From Saccharibacillus alkalitolerans (GTDB lineage: Bacteria > Bacillota > Bacilli > Paenibacillales > Paenibacillaceae), in assembly GCF_011090185.1 (NCBI RefSeq), contig NZ_JAAFGS010000004.1, positions 372,001 through 436,000 on the forward strand: a stretch of 64,000 nucleotides of DNA, in the 5' to 3' direction. Both the position numbers and the translations under genes were made by a program. A model generated the notes under the pieces. It worked only from the letters and a program-made list of their open reading frames with translations, ran no database searches and was not told where the DNA came from. Below are positions 1-8,795 of the stretch, piece after piece; position 1 is the stretch's first letter; each line of letters opens with the position of its first letter.

Positions 1-1350
1 ACGGAAACGCTGGTGCGTCTCGACGAAGACAATCTGACCGTCGCCCCGTGGCTCGCCGAGAGCTGGAACAGCGAGGACGGCCAGCACTGGACGATCGACC
101 TCCGCGACAATGTCACCTTCCAGAACGGCAAGCCGCTGACCGGCGATTCCGTCAAGGCGTCGCTGGAACGCGCCCTGAAAGAGAGCGCCGCGATCCAAAA
201 CGCGCTGAAGATCGATACGATCGAAGCGGAAGGCGACAAGCTGGAAATCACCACGACCCAGCCGTTTCCGGAGTTCGCTTCCGAACTGGTCAATCCGAAC
301 ACGGCGATCATCGACGTGAGCGAACCGGACATCGTGAACAAGCCGGTCGGCACGGGGCCGTTCAAGCTCGATTCCTTTACCCCGGGCAGCAAGCTCGAGC
401 TGAGCCGCTACGACGGATATTGGGACGGCGCCGCGCCGCTCGATACAGTCACGTTCTCGTTCAACGAGGACGCCAACGCCCGCTCGCTCGCGCTCAAATC
501 CGGCCAAGTCGACATCGTCTACCGTCCGGAAGTGGAAAGCCTGGAGTCGCTCAAAGCGATCGACGGCATGGTCGTCGAATCCACTTCGACGTTCCGCGTG
601 CATCAGCTGACGATGAACATGGAGCGCGAGAGCATCAAGGACCTGAACGTGCGCAAAGCGCTGGACGCGCTGATCGACCGCCAGGGCATCGTCGATACCA
701 TCCTGCTGGGCTACGGCGAGCCGGCGATCGGGCCGTTCCTTCCGTCGCTGCCGTTCGCGCCGAAGTACGGCAGCGCCGCTTCCGAGAGCGGAACCGACGC
801 CGCCGTGCGCTATCTCGAAGAAGCCGGCTACAAGCGGGAAAACGGCGCCATGACGAAGAACGGCCGGCCGCTCAAGCTGACGCTGCTGACCTACTCCTCC
901 CGCGCCGACCTGCCGCTGATCGCGCAGGTGTTCCAGTCCGACGCCAAGCAGATCGGCATCGAGGTGGAAATCCGCCAGATCGACACGCCGGAGGAATATA
1001 TGGCGTCGAACCGGGACTGGGACATCGCAACGTACAGCAATCTGACCGCGCCGCGCGGAGACGCCGGCTATTACCTGAACGCGACGTACCATCCGACGGG
1101 ATCGCTGAACTTCAGCGGCGCGGAAGATCCGAAGCTGACGGCGATCATCGACGAACTGAATCTGACCGTCGACCCGGCCAAGCGCGCGGAACTTGCCGAG
1201 CGGGCCGCCAACTACGTGCACGACAACGTGATGAACTCGTTCGTTCTGCATCCGGGCACGATCGTCGCCTACGACGGCAGGAAGATCAAAAATTGGGTCA
1301 CGACGCGCAGCGAGTACTACATGATCACCAATAAGCTGGACGTGATGTAA
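1..1350 (+). CDS. nikA: Nickel/metallophore-type ABC transporter substrate-binding protein, 5' truncated
   Basis: Extracytoplasmic binding protein (SBP_bac_5 fold) that would deliver nickel or a metal-metallophore complex to the permeases encoded next. The frame is already open at base 1 (residues TETLVRLDEDN), so the signal peptide, lipobox and first part of the domain lie outside the window; the GTG at 13 is internal. What is seen: the family segment VGTGPFKLDSF, an open C-terminal lobe, and the tail TTRSEYYMITNKLDV, which I associate with NikA/CntA proteins rather than oligopeptide binders. The stop overlaps the next start (TAATG at 1348-1352), so the genes are translationally coupled. Nickel versus staphylopine-like metallophore cannot be decided, because any metallophore biosynthesis genes would be upstream of the window. 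A plain dipeptide transporter is the main alternative. Confidence 0.8.
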   Translation, partial: TETLVRLDEDNLTVAPWLAESWNSEDGQHWTIDLRDNVTFQNGKPLTGDSVKASLERALKESAAIQNALKIDTIEAEGDKLEITTTQPFPEFASELVNPNTAIIDVSEPDIVNKPVGTGPFKLDSFTPGSKLELSRYDGYWDGAAPLDTVTFSFNEDANARSLALKSGQVDIVYRPEVESLESLKAIDGMVVESTSTFRVHQLTMNMERESIKDLNVRKALDALIDRQGIVDTILLGYGEPAIGPFLPSLPFAPKYGSAASESGTDAAVRYLEEAGYKRENGAMTKNGRPLKLTLLTYSSRADLPLIAQVFQSDAKQIGIEVEIRQIDTPEEYMASNRDWDIATYSNLTAPRGDAGYYLNATYHPTGSLNFSGAEDPKLTAIIDELNLTVDPAKRAELAERAANYVHDNVMNSFVLHPGTIVAYDGRKIKNWVTTRSEYYMITNKLDVM

Positions 1351-2297
1351 TGTTTCGCATTCTGCTCCGCAAATTTCTCGAAGTGTTCGTCTTCCTGCTG
1401 TTCATCATGTTCGTCAGCTTCCTGTTCATCCGGCTGGCTCCCGGCGATCCGGTGCTGACGATCCTGAACGTGGACGAGCTGTCGGTCAGCCGGGAGCAGG
1501 TCGAGGCGATGCGCGAGGAGATGGGCTTCAACGATCCTTTGTTGATCCAGTTCGGGAACTGGCTGCTCGACTTCGTCCGGCTGGACTTCGGCAGCTCGTA
1601 TTCGACCGGCCAACCCGTCATGCAGACGCTGCTGCGGGCGCTGCCGGCCACCGCCGAGCTGACGTTCGGCGCGCTGCTGGTCATGCTGCTCGTGGCCCTG
1701 CCGCTCGGTTCGCTGTCCGCGGTGTACCGCGGCAGCTGGATCGACACGCTGAGCCGCATGCTGTCGATCGTCGGCGCGGCGGTACCCAGCTTCTGGCTCG
1801 GATTGATCCTGATCGACCTGTTCGGCGTCCGCTTCGGCAGCCTGCCGACGATGGGCCGGGACGGCTTCGCATCGCTCATCCTGCCGTCGCTGACGCTGGG
1901 GCTCGCCATCTCCAGCGTCTACGTGCGTCTGCTGCGCTCCAGCCTGCTCGACTCGCTCAGCCAGGAGTTCGTCCGCTCCGCGCGGGCGAGAGGACTGTCC
2001 GAAGAACGGATCTTCTGGCTGCACGCGCTGCGCCACAGCCTGCCGCCCGTCATTACCGTGTTCGGCGTCAGCCTGGGCAGCCTGATCGGCGGGGTCGTCG
2101 TCATCGAAGTGCTGTTCGCCTATCCCGGCATCGGCAAGCTCGTCGTCGACGCCATCCGCCAGCGCGATTATCCGCTGATCCAGGGCTACATCCTGATTAT
2201 GGCCGTCGTCGTGTTCGTCGTGAACACGGCCGTCGACCTGTCGTACCGTTATTTGAATCCCGAAATGAAGCTTAAGGAAAAGGAGGCCCACCGATGA
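1350..2297 (+). CDS. nikB: ABC transporter permease, NikB/CntB type
   Basis: First inner-membrane permease of the nickel/metallophore importer, 315 residues. The N-terminus is one hydrophobic helix followed by RLAPGDP (residues 28-34), the hallmark of DppB/NikB-class permeases. Further hydrophobic segments alternate with short loops, and the cytoplasmic EAA coupling loop that docks on the ATPases is at about residues 205-217 (QEFVRSARARGLS). The start overlaps the previous stop in TAATG and the end overlaps the next start in ATGA, as expected for subunits made in fixed ratio. Length and motif order are normal for the family. The substrate is inferred only from the neighbouring binding protein. 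Confidence 0.85.
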   Translation: MFRILLRKFLEVFVFLLFIMFVSFLFIRLAPGDPVLTILNVDELSVSREQVEAMREEMGFNDPLLIQFGNWLLDFVRLDFGSSYSTGQPVMQTLLRALPATAELTFGALLVMLLVALPLGSLSAVYRGSWIDTLSRMLSIVGAAVPSFWLGLILIDLFGVRFGSLPTMGRDGFASLILPSLTLGLAISSVYVRLLRSSLLDSLSQEFVRSARARGLSEERIFWLHALRHSLPPVITVFGVSLGSLIGGVVVIEVLFAYPGIGKLVVDAIRQRDYPLIQGYILIMAVVVFVVNTAVDLSYRYLNPEMKLKEKEAHR

Positions 2298-3151
2298 AGA
2301 GCTTGCCTCTGCGCGCGCCGTTCGCGCCGAAGAAAAAAAAGCACGGCTGGCAGGCGTCGATCGCCGCCCTGTTCGCGCTGCTCGCCGTCGCGGCCTCCGC
2401 CTATGCTTTTTTGTATCTGAAGCACGATCCGTCGCTGACCGACCTGCGCGGCCGGCTGCTCGGCGCAAGCGCCCTCCATCCGCTCGGCACCGATCATTTG
2501 GGGCGCGACGTGCTGACCCGACTGCTGCTCGGCGGCGTCCAGACGATCGGCTACAGCCTGCTGGCGCTGGGCGCGGCGCTGATCATCGGCATCCCGTTCG
2601 GCCTGCTCGCCGGCTACAAGCGCGGCTGGGTCGACAAGCTGTTCATGCGGATCGCCGACGGCTTTCTGGCTTTTCCCGACACGATCGTCGCCATCGTGCT
2701 GAGCGGCCTGCTCGGCGCGGGCATCGGCAATCTGGTGTTGGCGATCGTCATCGTCAAATGGGTCAGCTACGCCCGCCTCGTCCGCAGCACCGTCCTGTCC
2801 GAATCGCAAAAAGACTACATCCGTATCGCCCGCACGAACGGCCTGTCGGATATCCGCATCATGACCAAGCATCTGCTTCCGCATATCGCGGGACATGTGC
2901 TCGTGCTGGTCAGCCTCGATCTGGGCAAAATTATTCTGCTGATCTCCTCGCTGTCCTACATCGGACTGGGCGCTCAGCCGCCGACCCCGGAATGGGGCAC
3001 GATGCTGAACGATTCGCGGCCGTACTTCCAATCCCGGCCGGAGCTCATGGTTTACCCGGGGCTCGCTATCGTCTCGGTCGTGCTGCTCGCGAACATGCTG
3101 GGCGATTACTTGAGAGACCGGTTCGACGTGAAAAAGGAGGTGCAGCCGTGA
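2294..3151 (+). CDS. nikC: ABC transporter permease, NikC/CntC type
   Basis: Second membrane subunit of the same importer, 285 residues, DppC/NikC class. A short basic N-terminus (KKKKHGW) leads into a first transmembrane helix. The segment HPLGTDHLGRDVLTRLLLGG (about residues 61-80) is the diagnostic DppC-class signature. The EAA-type coupling loop is near residues 175-187 (IRIARTNGLSD). It pairs with the preceding permease to form the translocation path. Its start overlaps the previous stop by four bases, and its own stop overlaps the GTG start of the first ATPase gene. No anomaly in length or motif was seen. Confidence 0.86.
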   Translation: MKSLPLRAPFAPKKKKHGWQASIAALFALLAVAASAYAFLYLKHDPSLTDLRGRLLGASALHPLGTDHLGRDVLTRLLLGGVQTIGYSLLALGAALIIGIPFGLLAGYKRGWVDKLFMRIADGFLAFPDTIVAIVLSGLLGAGIGNLVLAIVIVKWVSYARLVRSTVLSESQKDYIRIARTNGLSDIRIMTKHLLPHIAGHVLVLVSLDLGKIILLISSLSYIGLGAQPPTPEWGTMLNDSRPYFQSRPELMVYPGLAIVSVVLLANMLGDYLRDRFDVKKEVQP

Positions 3152-3945
3152 TTCTCTCCATCGAAGAGCTGAGCATCGCCGGACGGGACCGCACCATCGT
3201 GGACAGCGTCTCGCTGGCCGTGCGCGAAGGCGAATTCATGGCGCTGGTCGGCCAGAGCGGCAGCGGCAAAAGCCTGCTGTCGCAGGCGGTCGGCCGGCTG
3301 CTGCCGCCCAATCTGCATGCGTCCGGCCGAATCCTGTTCGAAGGAAGCGACCTGCTGGAGCGAGGCCCCCGCGAGATGCGCGCCCTTCGGGGCAGCCGCA
3401 TCTCGTATATTTTTCAGGATTATCAGGGCGCGTTCACGCCGTTTCGCAGCATCGGCGGACATTTCGACGAATACCAGAAAGTCCACGGGGAGACTTCGAA
3501 GTTCGTGCGCCGCGCCAAAGCCGCCGAGGCGCTGGAGTCGGTCGGACTGGACGCCGCGCTGCTGCGCCGCTATCCGTTCCAGCTGAGCGGCGGGCAGCTG
3601 CAGCGGGCCGCGATCGCGACGGCGCTGCTGCTCTCGCCGCGGCTGCTGATCGCCGACGAGGCGACCACGGCGCTCGACAGCGTCTCCGCCCACCGCGTGC
3701 TGGAGCTGCTGGCGCGCAAACAGGCGGAGACCGGCTGCGCGATTTTGTTCATCACGCATGACTGGCGGCACGTCCGGCGGTACGCGAACCGGCTCTCCGT
3801 CATGCAGGAAGGACGGATCGTCGAGTCCGGAGGCAAGCACCGCATTCTCGACCATCCGCAGCACGAATACACCCGAAAGCTGATCGAAGCGGCTCCCGTC
3901 CTGGGCCGCTCGCTGAAGTCGGGGCTCGAGGAAGAAAGACCATGA
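3148..3945 (+). CDS. nikD: ABC transporter ATP-binding protein, NikD/CntD type
   Basis: First ATPase of the importer, 265 residues. I place the start at the GTG at 3148 because an AAGGAGG box lies seven bases upstream and the codon overlaps the permease stop (GTGA); the frame stays open further upstream but without a ribosome site. Walker A GQSGSGKS is at about residues 35-42, the signature LSGGQ near 145, and Walker B LLIADEATTALD near 166. The Q-loop region reads IFQDYQGAFTPF, as in oligopeptide/nickel ATPases. The stop overlaps the next ATG (ATGA), so the two ATPases are coupled. Together they should form the heterodimeric motor. Confidence 0.85.
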   Translation: MILSIEELSIAGRDRTIVDSVSLAVREGEFMALVGQSGSGKSLLSQAVGRLLPPNLHASGRILFEGSDLLERGPREMRALRGSRISYIFQDYQGAFTPFRSIGGHFDEYQKVHGETSKFVRRAKAAEALESVGLDAALLRRYPFQLSGGQLQRAAIATALLLSPRLLIADEATTALDSVSAHRVLELLARKQAETGCAILFITHDWRHVRRYANRLSVMQEGRIVESGGKHRILDHPQHEYTRKLIEAAPVLGRSLKSGLEEERP

Positions 3946-4730
3946 ACAGGGAATATACGGCGGAATCGCCCGTCATCGCCGTGGACGGCCTCGTGCGCAC
4001 CTATGCCGGCGCGGACCGCCCGGCCGTAAACGGCGTCTCTTTCGCCATCGGCCGCGGCGAATGCCTGGGCCTCGTCGGCGAGAGCGGCTGCGGCAAAAGC
4101 ACGCTGGCCCGCTGCCTGCTGCGCATCGAAGACGCCGACAGCGGCTCGATCCTGCTCGGCGATACGGATATCGCCCGGCTGAACGGCCGTAAGCTGCGCC
4201 CGCACCGCCGCCGCATCCAGATCGTATTCCAGAACCCGACGGCCGCGCTGAATCCCAAGCTCAAAGTCGCCGATTCGCTGATCGACCCTTACGAGCAGCT
4301 CGGCCGGGACGCGAAGCTGAGCCACTTCGCGTATACGTCGCGCTACGCCTATATCCGGCGGCTGCTCGAAGCCGTCGAGCTTCCGGCCGAACTGGCCGGC
4401 CGCTATCCGCACGAGCTCAGCGGCGGGCAGCGCCAGCGCGCAACCATCGCGCGGGCGATCGGCATCGAGCCGGACGTCGTCGTGCTCGACGAACCGACGG
4501 CCAGCCTCGACGTGATCTCGCAGGGAGCCGTGCTCGATCTGCTGACCCGGCTGCGCACGTCGCTGGGCCTGTCTTACCTGTTCATCTCGCACGATCTCGC
4601 CGCCGTACACCGGATGAGCCAGCGGATCATGGTCATGCGCGGCGGAGAGATCGTCGACCGCTTCGGCGCGGACGACCTCTTCGCGGAAGAGCGGCAGCCG
4701 TACACCCGGGAATTGATTTCGATCTTTTGA
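3942..4730 (+). CDS. nikE: ABC transporter ATP-binding protein, NikE/CntF type
   Basis: Second ATPase of the importer, 262 residues and the last gene of the five-gene operon. Walker A GESGCGKS is at residues 46-53, the signature LSGGQ near 158, Walker B VVVLDEPTASLD near 177-188 and the switch His in LFISHDL. The C-terminus follows the oligopeptide/dipeptide/nickel ATPase pattern but is short, without the long Cys-rich iron-sulphur extension found in some OppD/DppF proteins. The start overlaps the previous stop by four bases. A strong shared terminator follows at 4898-4935. The order A-B-C-D-E/F matches both nikABCDE and cntABCDF. Confidence 0.85.
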   Translation: MNREYTAESPVIAVDGLVRTYAGADRPAVNGVSFAIGRGECLGLVGESGCGKSTLARCLLRIEDADSGSILLGDTDIARLNGRKLRPHRRRIQIVFQNPTAALNPKLKVADSLIDPYEQLGRDAKLSHFAYTSRYAYIRRLLEAVELPAELAGRYPHELSGGQRQRATIARAIGIEPDVVVLDEPTASLDVISQGAVLDLLTRLRTSLGLSYLFISHDLAAVHRMSQRIMVMRGGEIVDRFGADDLFAEERQPYTRELISIF

Positions 4731-4897
4731 CACATTCGTTAGACCGCGCGGAAAAGCTAACGCTCAACCCGGCCGATGCGCGGGCAGCGCTTCTCCCGCG
4801 AAAAAGAGCGGTACGGTCCGCTTCTCGGCCGCGACTAAAACCTCCGCGAATCGCAGCCCGAACGAACGGTTCCCGCCGTGGATCGGACTTTTCCGCA

Positions 4898-4935
4898 GCA
4901 AAAAGACGCAGACCTGACGGTCTGCGTCTTTTTGC
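4898..4935. terminator. Bidirectional rho-independent terminator
   Basis: Perfect 16-bp stem (4898-4913 with 4920-4935) around a six-base loop, with A-tract and T-tract included in the stem ends, so it can stop transcription from both sides. It lies between the convergent importer operon and the acetyltransferase gene. Confidence 0.9.
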
Positions 4936-4941
4936 TCGGAA

Positions 4942-5529
4942 TCAGAATTGGAATGAGCTTAAGTCCAGTTCCCCCGCCGGAATGATCGGCTCGGGCTTCT
5001 CGGGATGCTCCCCGATCATCTTCTCCATCCAGATCATGTCGTACCACTGATCGAACTTGTGCGCGCATTTGGTAAAATGGGCGACTTTCTCGTAGTCGAA
5101 CCGTTCGTGGAAGCGTACGCTGGAATCGTCCAGATACGGTCCCGTCTCGCGCGGATAAGCGATGCAGGCGTTCAGATTCAGGATGTTCTGTCTGCGCAGC
5201 ATCTCCTCCAACGCCAGGTAAAGCCGGCTTCCGAGCCCGGCACCCCGGCAGTCCTGCCGCATGTACACGCTCGTCTCGACAGCCCAGTCGTAAGCGGCGC
5301 GCGTCTTGAACGCGGACGCGTACGCATAGCCGCAGATCCGCCCGCTCTGCACGATCACCAGATACGGGTATCTTTGCAGCGTCTGCCGGATGCGCCCCGC
5401 GAAGTCTTCGAGTTCGGGGACTTCGTACTCGAAAGTAATCGCCGTGTCCGTCACGTAAGGAGCGTAGATTTCCAGCAGCTCCCGCGCGTCTTTTTCTTCT
5501 GCCATGCGAATCAAAACGTCTTCTGTCAT
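4942..5529 (-). CDS. GNAT family N-acetyltransferase, phosphinothricin-acetyltransferase-like
   Basis: Cytoplasmic acetyl-CoA-dependent N-acetyltransferase, 195 residues. The N-terminal pattern (IRMAEEKDARELLEIYAPYV, then ITFEYEVP) is typical of the PAT/YwnH branch, and the acetyl-CoA pyrophosphate loop QDCRGAGLGSRLY lies in the middle. The C-terminus after about residue 170 (the HPEKPEPIIPAG region) extends past the usual fold. Start ATG at 5529. It is a single gene, convergent with the importer operon, sharing its terminator. Substrate unknown; herbicide detoxification should not be assumed, since many family members acetylate other amines or amino acids. Confidence 0.75.
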   Translation of the reverse strand: MTEDVLIRMAEEKDARELLEIYAPYVTDTAITFEYEVPELEDFAGRIRQTLQRYPYLVIVQSGRICGYAYASAFKTRAAYDWAVETSVYMRQDCRGAGLGSRLYLALEEMLRRQNILNLNACIAYPRETGPYLDDSSVRFHERFDYEKVAHFTKCAHKFDQWYDMIWMEKMIGEHPEKPEPIIPAGELDLSSFQF

Positions 5530-5633
5530 ATGATCGCCTCTCTGCCGCCGTGGATTGATCCAAATCGGATTTTCCGGCTATATTATCACAAGACGGCGAG
5601 AAAATCGAGTCCCTTTCGGCAGTCGTTCCGACG

Positions 5634-5682
5634 AAAAAACCGCCCGCGGCGTCTCCGATCACCGGAAAGCCCGCGGGCGGTT
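5634..5682 (-). terminator. Terminator of the NmrA-type reductase gene
   Basis: Twelve-bp GC-rich stem (5638-5649 with 5671-5682) followed on the minus strand by a run of six T (5634-5639). It sits just after the stop at 5701. Confidence 0.85.
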
Positions 5683-5700
5683 CTTCTTCGCCTTAAGAAA

Positions 5701-6576
5701 TCAGCCGTTAAGCGCCTGCTCTACCGCCGTTTTCAGCGGCGTGTACGCGTCCCCGATCAGGTTCGCCAGATCGTCCGACGGCAGGCCGAATTCGCCTCTT
5801 TCGATCGCGGCGTCGACCACATGGATCAGAAAGCCCGCGCCGCCTTCCGGCACGCCGGCAGCGACCATCGCGCTTACGGCTTCCGGAGCAGGCAGCGCCT
5901 TATGAACGACCGGCTTGCCGGAGACTTCCGCCAGCACGGCCGCATACTCGTCGTAGGAGAAAGGATGCGAAGCCGTCAGCTCGTACGCTTTGTTCTCATG
6001 GCCCTCGCGCGTCAGCACGACGGCGGCCGCACGGGCCAGATTGTCGCGGGTCACGTAATTCATTTTGCCGCTCGGAGCCGCGGAGATAACCGTGCCGCCT
6101 TCGACGACGCCGGCCGTTCCTTCGTTGACAAGCAGTTCCAGATAAAATCCGTTGCGCAGGAACGTGTAAGCCGCGCCGGTCGTGCGGATCATGTACTCCG
6201 TCGCCAAGTGAACGTTCTCCAGCCCGGTCGTCATCTTCTCCCCGAACGCGATGCCCGTATAAGCGATATGCTTGATGCCCGCGTTACGCGCCGCTTCCAC
6301 CACGGCCGCGTGCTGGCGGATGCGCAGCGTATTGTCCATCGAGGAAGCCGAGACGAACAGCAGCTTCTCCCCGCCTTCGAACGCCGACGGCAGCGACGCC
6401 GCATCGTCGTAATCGCCGAGCCGCAGCTCGACGCCGAGCTCGGCCAATGCCGCTCCCTTGGCCTTGTCGCGCACGACACCGACGATATCGCCCGGCTGCA
6501 CGCCGAGGTCCAGCAGATGGCGGATCGCCGCCGTGCCGAGATGTCCGGAAGCTCCGGTTACGATAATTTTGCCCAT
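5701..6576 (-). CDS. SDR/NmrA-family NAD(P)H-binding oxidoreductase, quinone-oxidoreductase-2-like
   Basis: Atypical short-chain dehydrogenase, 291 residues, resembling the QorB/NmrA branch that binds NADP(H) and reduces quinones or senses redox cofactors. The N-terminal nucleotide loop is TGASGHLG (residues 7-14), followed by the second strand VVRDKAKGAALAELG that reads the adenosine phosphate. The mid-region LLFVSASSMDN and the C-terminal substrate lobe fit the family length. It is monocistronic: a consensus promoter with a palindrome lies at 6634-6663 and a terminator at 5634-5682. Many such genes sit next to a HxlR regulator; none is intact here, but a broken hxlR is present at 44257. Confidence 0.75.
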   Translation of the reverse strand: MGKIIVTGASGHLGTAAIRHLLDLGVQPGDIVGVVRDKAKGAALAELGVELRLGDYDDAASLPSAFEGGEKLLFVSASSMDNTLRIRQHAAVVEAARNAGIKHIAYTGIAFGEKMTTGLENVHLATEYMIRTTGAAYTFLRNGFYLELLVNEGTAGVVEGGTVISAAPSGKMNYVTRDNLARAAAVVLTREGHENKAYELTASHPFSYDEYAAVLAEVSGKPVVHKALPAPEAVSAMVAAGVPEGGAGFLIHVVDAAIERGEFGLPSDDLANLIGDAYTPLKTAVEQALNG

Positions 6577-6633
6577 GAATGGATCGCTCCTTCGGTTTGG
6601 TTTCAGAGCGGGCTTTCCCGCTTAATTGTAACC

Positions 6634-6663
6634 ATTATAGTTCCAGGAACAAATCGTTGTCAA
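6634..6663 (-). promoter_or_regulatory. Consensus sigma-A promoter with palindrome in the spacer
   Basis: On the minus strand TTGACA (plus-strand 6658-6663) and TATAAT (6634-6639) are both perfect and separated by 18 bases. The perfect 11-bp palindrome GTTCCTGGAAC occupies 6640-6650 inside the spacer, where a repressor would block polymerase. It drives the reductase gene starting at 6576. Confidence 0.8.
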
Positions 6664-6674
6664 CTTCCTTTTCG

Positions 6675-7682
6675 TCAGCGGGTTTTCTCTACCCTTTCAA
6701 TCAGCGCATCCGCGATAGCCTGGGGCTGATAAGCCTGCATGGAATGACCGCTTCCCCGCACGAGCACGACCTGCGAATCGTTCGACCAGGTCTCGGCGAA
6801 CTGCCGCTGCGCGTCCATCCGTTCCTCGCTCGTTCTGCCCAAATGGTCCGCGACCAGCACGGTCATCGGAATGTTCAGTTTCTCCTTGTCTTGAACCACC
6901 TTGCGGGCGTTGGCATGCATTTCCCGCATTTCGTCCGTCACGTTCTTGTTGTTGGCGACCAGCAGCGTGGCCAGCCGGTCCTGCTTCTTCATCTCCGGCG
7001 TCAGCAGCTTGAGCCCGTTGCGCCCGGCGGCGACCCGTTCCGCAAATCCCGGCACATGGTACAGAGCGCGGACGATGCCCGATTTGATCGCGATCCGCTG
7101 CAGCCGCGACTGCAGCGCCTGCGACGGGAACGTTTCGTAGAACTCCGGCGATCCCGTATCGATCATGACCAGTCCTTTGACCTCGTCCGGGTGGAATTTC
7201 GAGAACCGGATCGCTTCCAACACGCCGAGCGAATGCGGAGCCAATACGTAAGGAGGACGGACGCCCGCTTTTTCCAGCGCTTCGTGCAGTTCCTCCGTCA
7301 TCGCGTCGATCTCCCGTTTGTCGTCCGTCACCTCGCTGTAGCCGTATCCGAACCGCTCCACGACGGCAAAGCTCACTCTGCCTCTGAGCTTATCGTAGAT
7401 CGGCGAAAAATTCGCGTACGGATTCGGCGTGCCCCAGCCCGCGATCAGCACCACGGTCGCTTCGTCCGCCGCCTTTCCCGGCTTCTCTTCGTGGTACACG
7501 TGCATCTTATGCCCGTTTACCTCGACCCGCTGTCCGGGCGCGATATAGGCTTCCCGGTCGCTCCGTTCGCCGAACCATTGGTAGACGAAACCCGCCAGCA
7601 GCAGCGCAAGCAGGATGAGCAGCGTCCGGATGAAAAATGTGACCAGCCGATGCGGCAGCGTTCTGTTTCTTTTCTTCAACAT
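6675..7682 (-). CDS. Membrane-anchored alpha/beta hydrolase (tandem copy 2)
   Basis: Predicted serine hydrolase, 335 residues. A basic N-terminus and one hydrophobic helix (about 13-35) anchor it in the membrane, with the domain probably outside. Oxyanion loop AGWGTPNP is at 81-88, nucleophile Ser151 in PHSLG, candidate acid Asp279 in VADHLG and His313 in GSGHSMQ. The nucleophile elbow has Pro instead of the first Gly of GxSxG. It lies 26 bases after a paralogue (7709-8752) that shares the segments FVYQWFGERSDREAY, HVYHEEKPGKAADE and RNGLKLL, so the pair arose by tandem duplication and is probably co-transcribed. Substrate unknown. Confidence 0.8.
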   Translation of the reverse strand: MLKKRNRTLPHRLVTFFIRTLLILLALLLAGFVYQWFGERSDREAYIAPGQRVEVNGHKMHVYHEEKPGKAADEATVVLIAGWGTPNPYANFSPIYDKLRGRVSFAVVERFGYGYSEVTDDKREIDAMTEELHEALEKAGVRPPYVLAPHSLGVLEAIRFSKFHPDEVKGLVMIDTGSPEFYETFPSQALQSRLQRIAIKSGIVRALYHVPGFAERVAAGRNGLKLLTPEMKKQDRLATLLVANNKNVTDEMREMHANARKVVQDKEKLNIPMTVLVADHLGRTSEERMDAQRQFAETWSNDSQVVLVRGSGHSMQAYQPQAIADALIERVEKTR

Positions 7683-7708
7683 CCTCTCTCCTTCTTGCGG
7701 AAGTCGGC

Positions 7709-8752
7709 TTACTCCGCCAGCTCAAGCGCGGCTTCGGCAACCGCCTCCGGATGATAAGCCTGAATGGAATGCGCGCTGCCCTGTACCAAAACCACGCTCG
7801 AACTTTCGGACCACGATTCGCCGAACCGCCGCTGGTCGTCCAGCCATTCTTCCGTCACCGCTCCGAACTGGTCGGCGACAAGCTGAGTCATCGGAAGATC
7901 GAGCCGGCTCTTGTCCTCGATCACCCTGCCCGCGTTGGCGGCGGCCTCCCGTATTTCGTTCGTCACGTTGTCGTTGATCGCCACGAGCAGCGTCGCCAGC
8001 CGGTCCTGCTCCTTCATCTCCGGGGACAGCAGCTTAAGCCCGTTTCTCTGGCCGTTGAGGTAGGCATCGAATCCTTTGACATGATACAGCGCCCGCACGA
8101 GGCCCGACTTGATGGCCACCCGCTGCAGCTGCATCGTGCGTACCGGGAAATCCAGATAGAATTCGGGCGATCCGCTGTCGATCATGACGATTCCTTTTAC
8201 CTCGTCGGGATAACGCTGGGCAAAACGGATCGCTTCCAAGCTGCCCAGCGAGTGCGCGGTCAGCACGTACGGAGGCCGTACGCCCGCTTTTTTCAATCCT
8301 TCGTGCAGCTCTTCCGCCATGCGGTCGATCTTCCGCTTCTCGTCCGTCACGTCGCTGTATCCGTAGCCGAAACGGTCGACGACGGCGAAGGAAGCCTTGT
8401 CCCGCAGAAGCGGATAGACCGGCGAAAAGTCGGCGTAGGGATTGGCCGTGCCCCATCCCGAGATCAGCACCACCGTGCCTTCGTCCGCCGCTTTGCCCGG
8501 CTTCTCCTCGTGATAGACGTGCATCATGCGCCCGTCCACCTCGACCCGCTGTCCGGGCGCGACATAGGCTTCCCGGTCGCTTCGCTCGCCGAACCATTGG
8601 TAGACGAAACCCGCCAGCAGCAGTACAAGCAGGACGATCAGCATCCCGTTGAATACCGTCAAGATTCGCCGCAGCGGCCTTCTCGGCTTCCGTGCCGGCT
8701 TCGCCGGTCGTTCCGCAGGTTCGTTCCGATCCGTGCCGTCCAATCTCTCCAT
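7709..8752 (-). CDS. Membrane-anchored alpha/beta hydrolase (tandem copy 1)
   Basis: Paralogue of the following gene, 347 residues, first of the pair in transcription order. A Lys/Arg/Pro-rich cytoplasmic stretch (residues 1-30) precedes a membrane helix (about 31-50). Catalytic elements: oxyanion loop SGWGTANP, Ser168 in AHSLG (the usual Firmicutes form of the elbow), Asp294 in VADQFG and His328 in GSAHSIQ. The first copy keeps the more common AHSLG elbow while the second has PHSLG, so the copies may have diverged in substrate. Start ATG at 8752. The two genes are 26 bases apart with no terminator between them. Confidence 0.8.
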   Translation of the reverse strand: MERLDGTDRNEPAERPAKPARKPRRPLRRILTVFNGMLIVLLVLLLAGFVYQWFGERSDREAYVAPGQRVEVDGRMMHVYHEEKPGKAADEGTVVLISGWGTANPYADFSPVYPLLRDKASFAVVDRFGYGYSDVTDEKRKIDRMAEELHEGLKKAGVRPPYVLTAHSLGSLEAIRFAQRYPDEVKGIVMIDSGSPEFYLDFPVRTMQLQRVAIKSGLVRALYHVKGFDAYLNGQRNGLKLLSPEMKEQDRLATLLVAINDNVTNEIREAAANAGRVIEDKSRLDLPMTQLVADQFGAVTEEWLDDQRRFGESWSESSSVVLVQGSAHSIQAYHPEAVAEAALELAE

Positions 8753-8795
8753 TTACATTCCCCTTTCGTCGCGGGCAAGCGCCTGCCTCTCCATA

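Noticed and set aside
4942-5529. Phosphinothricin-resistance enzyme in the strict sense
   Set aside because: The PAT-like branch includes many acetyltransferases with other substrates; the sequence alone does not show herbicide acetylation.
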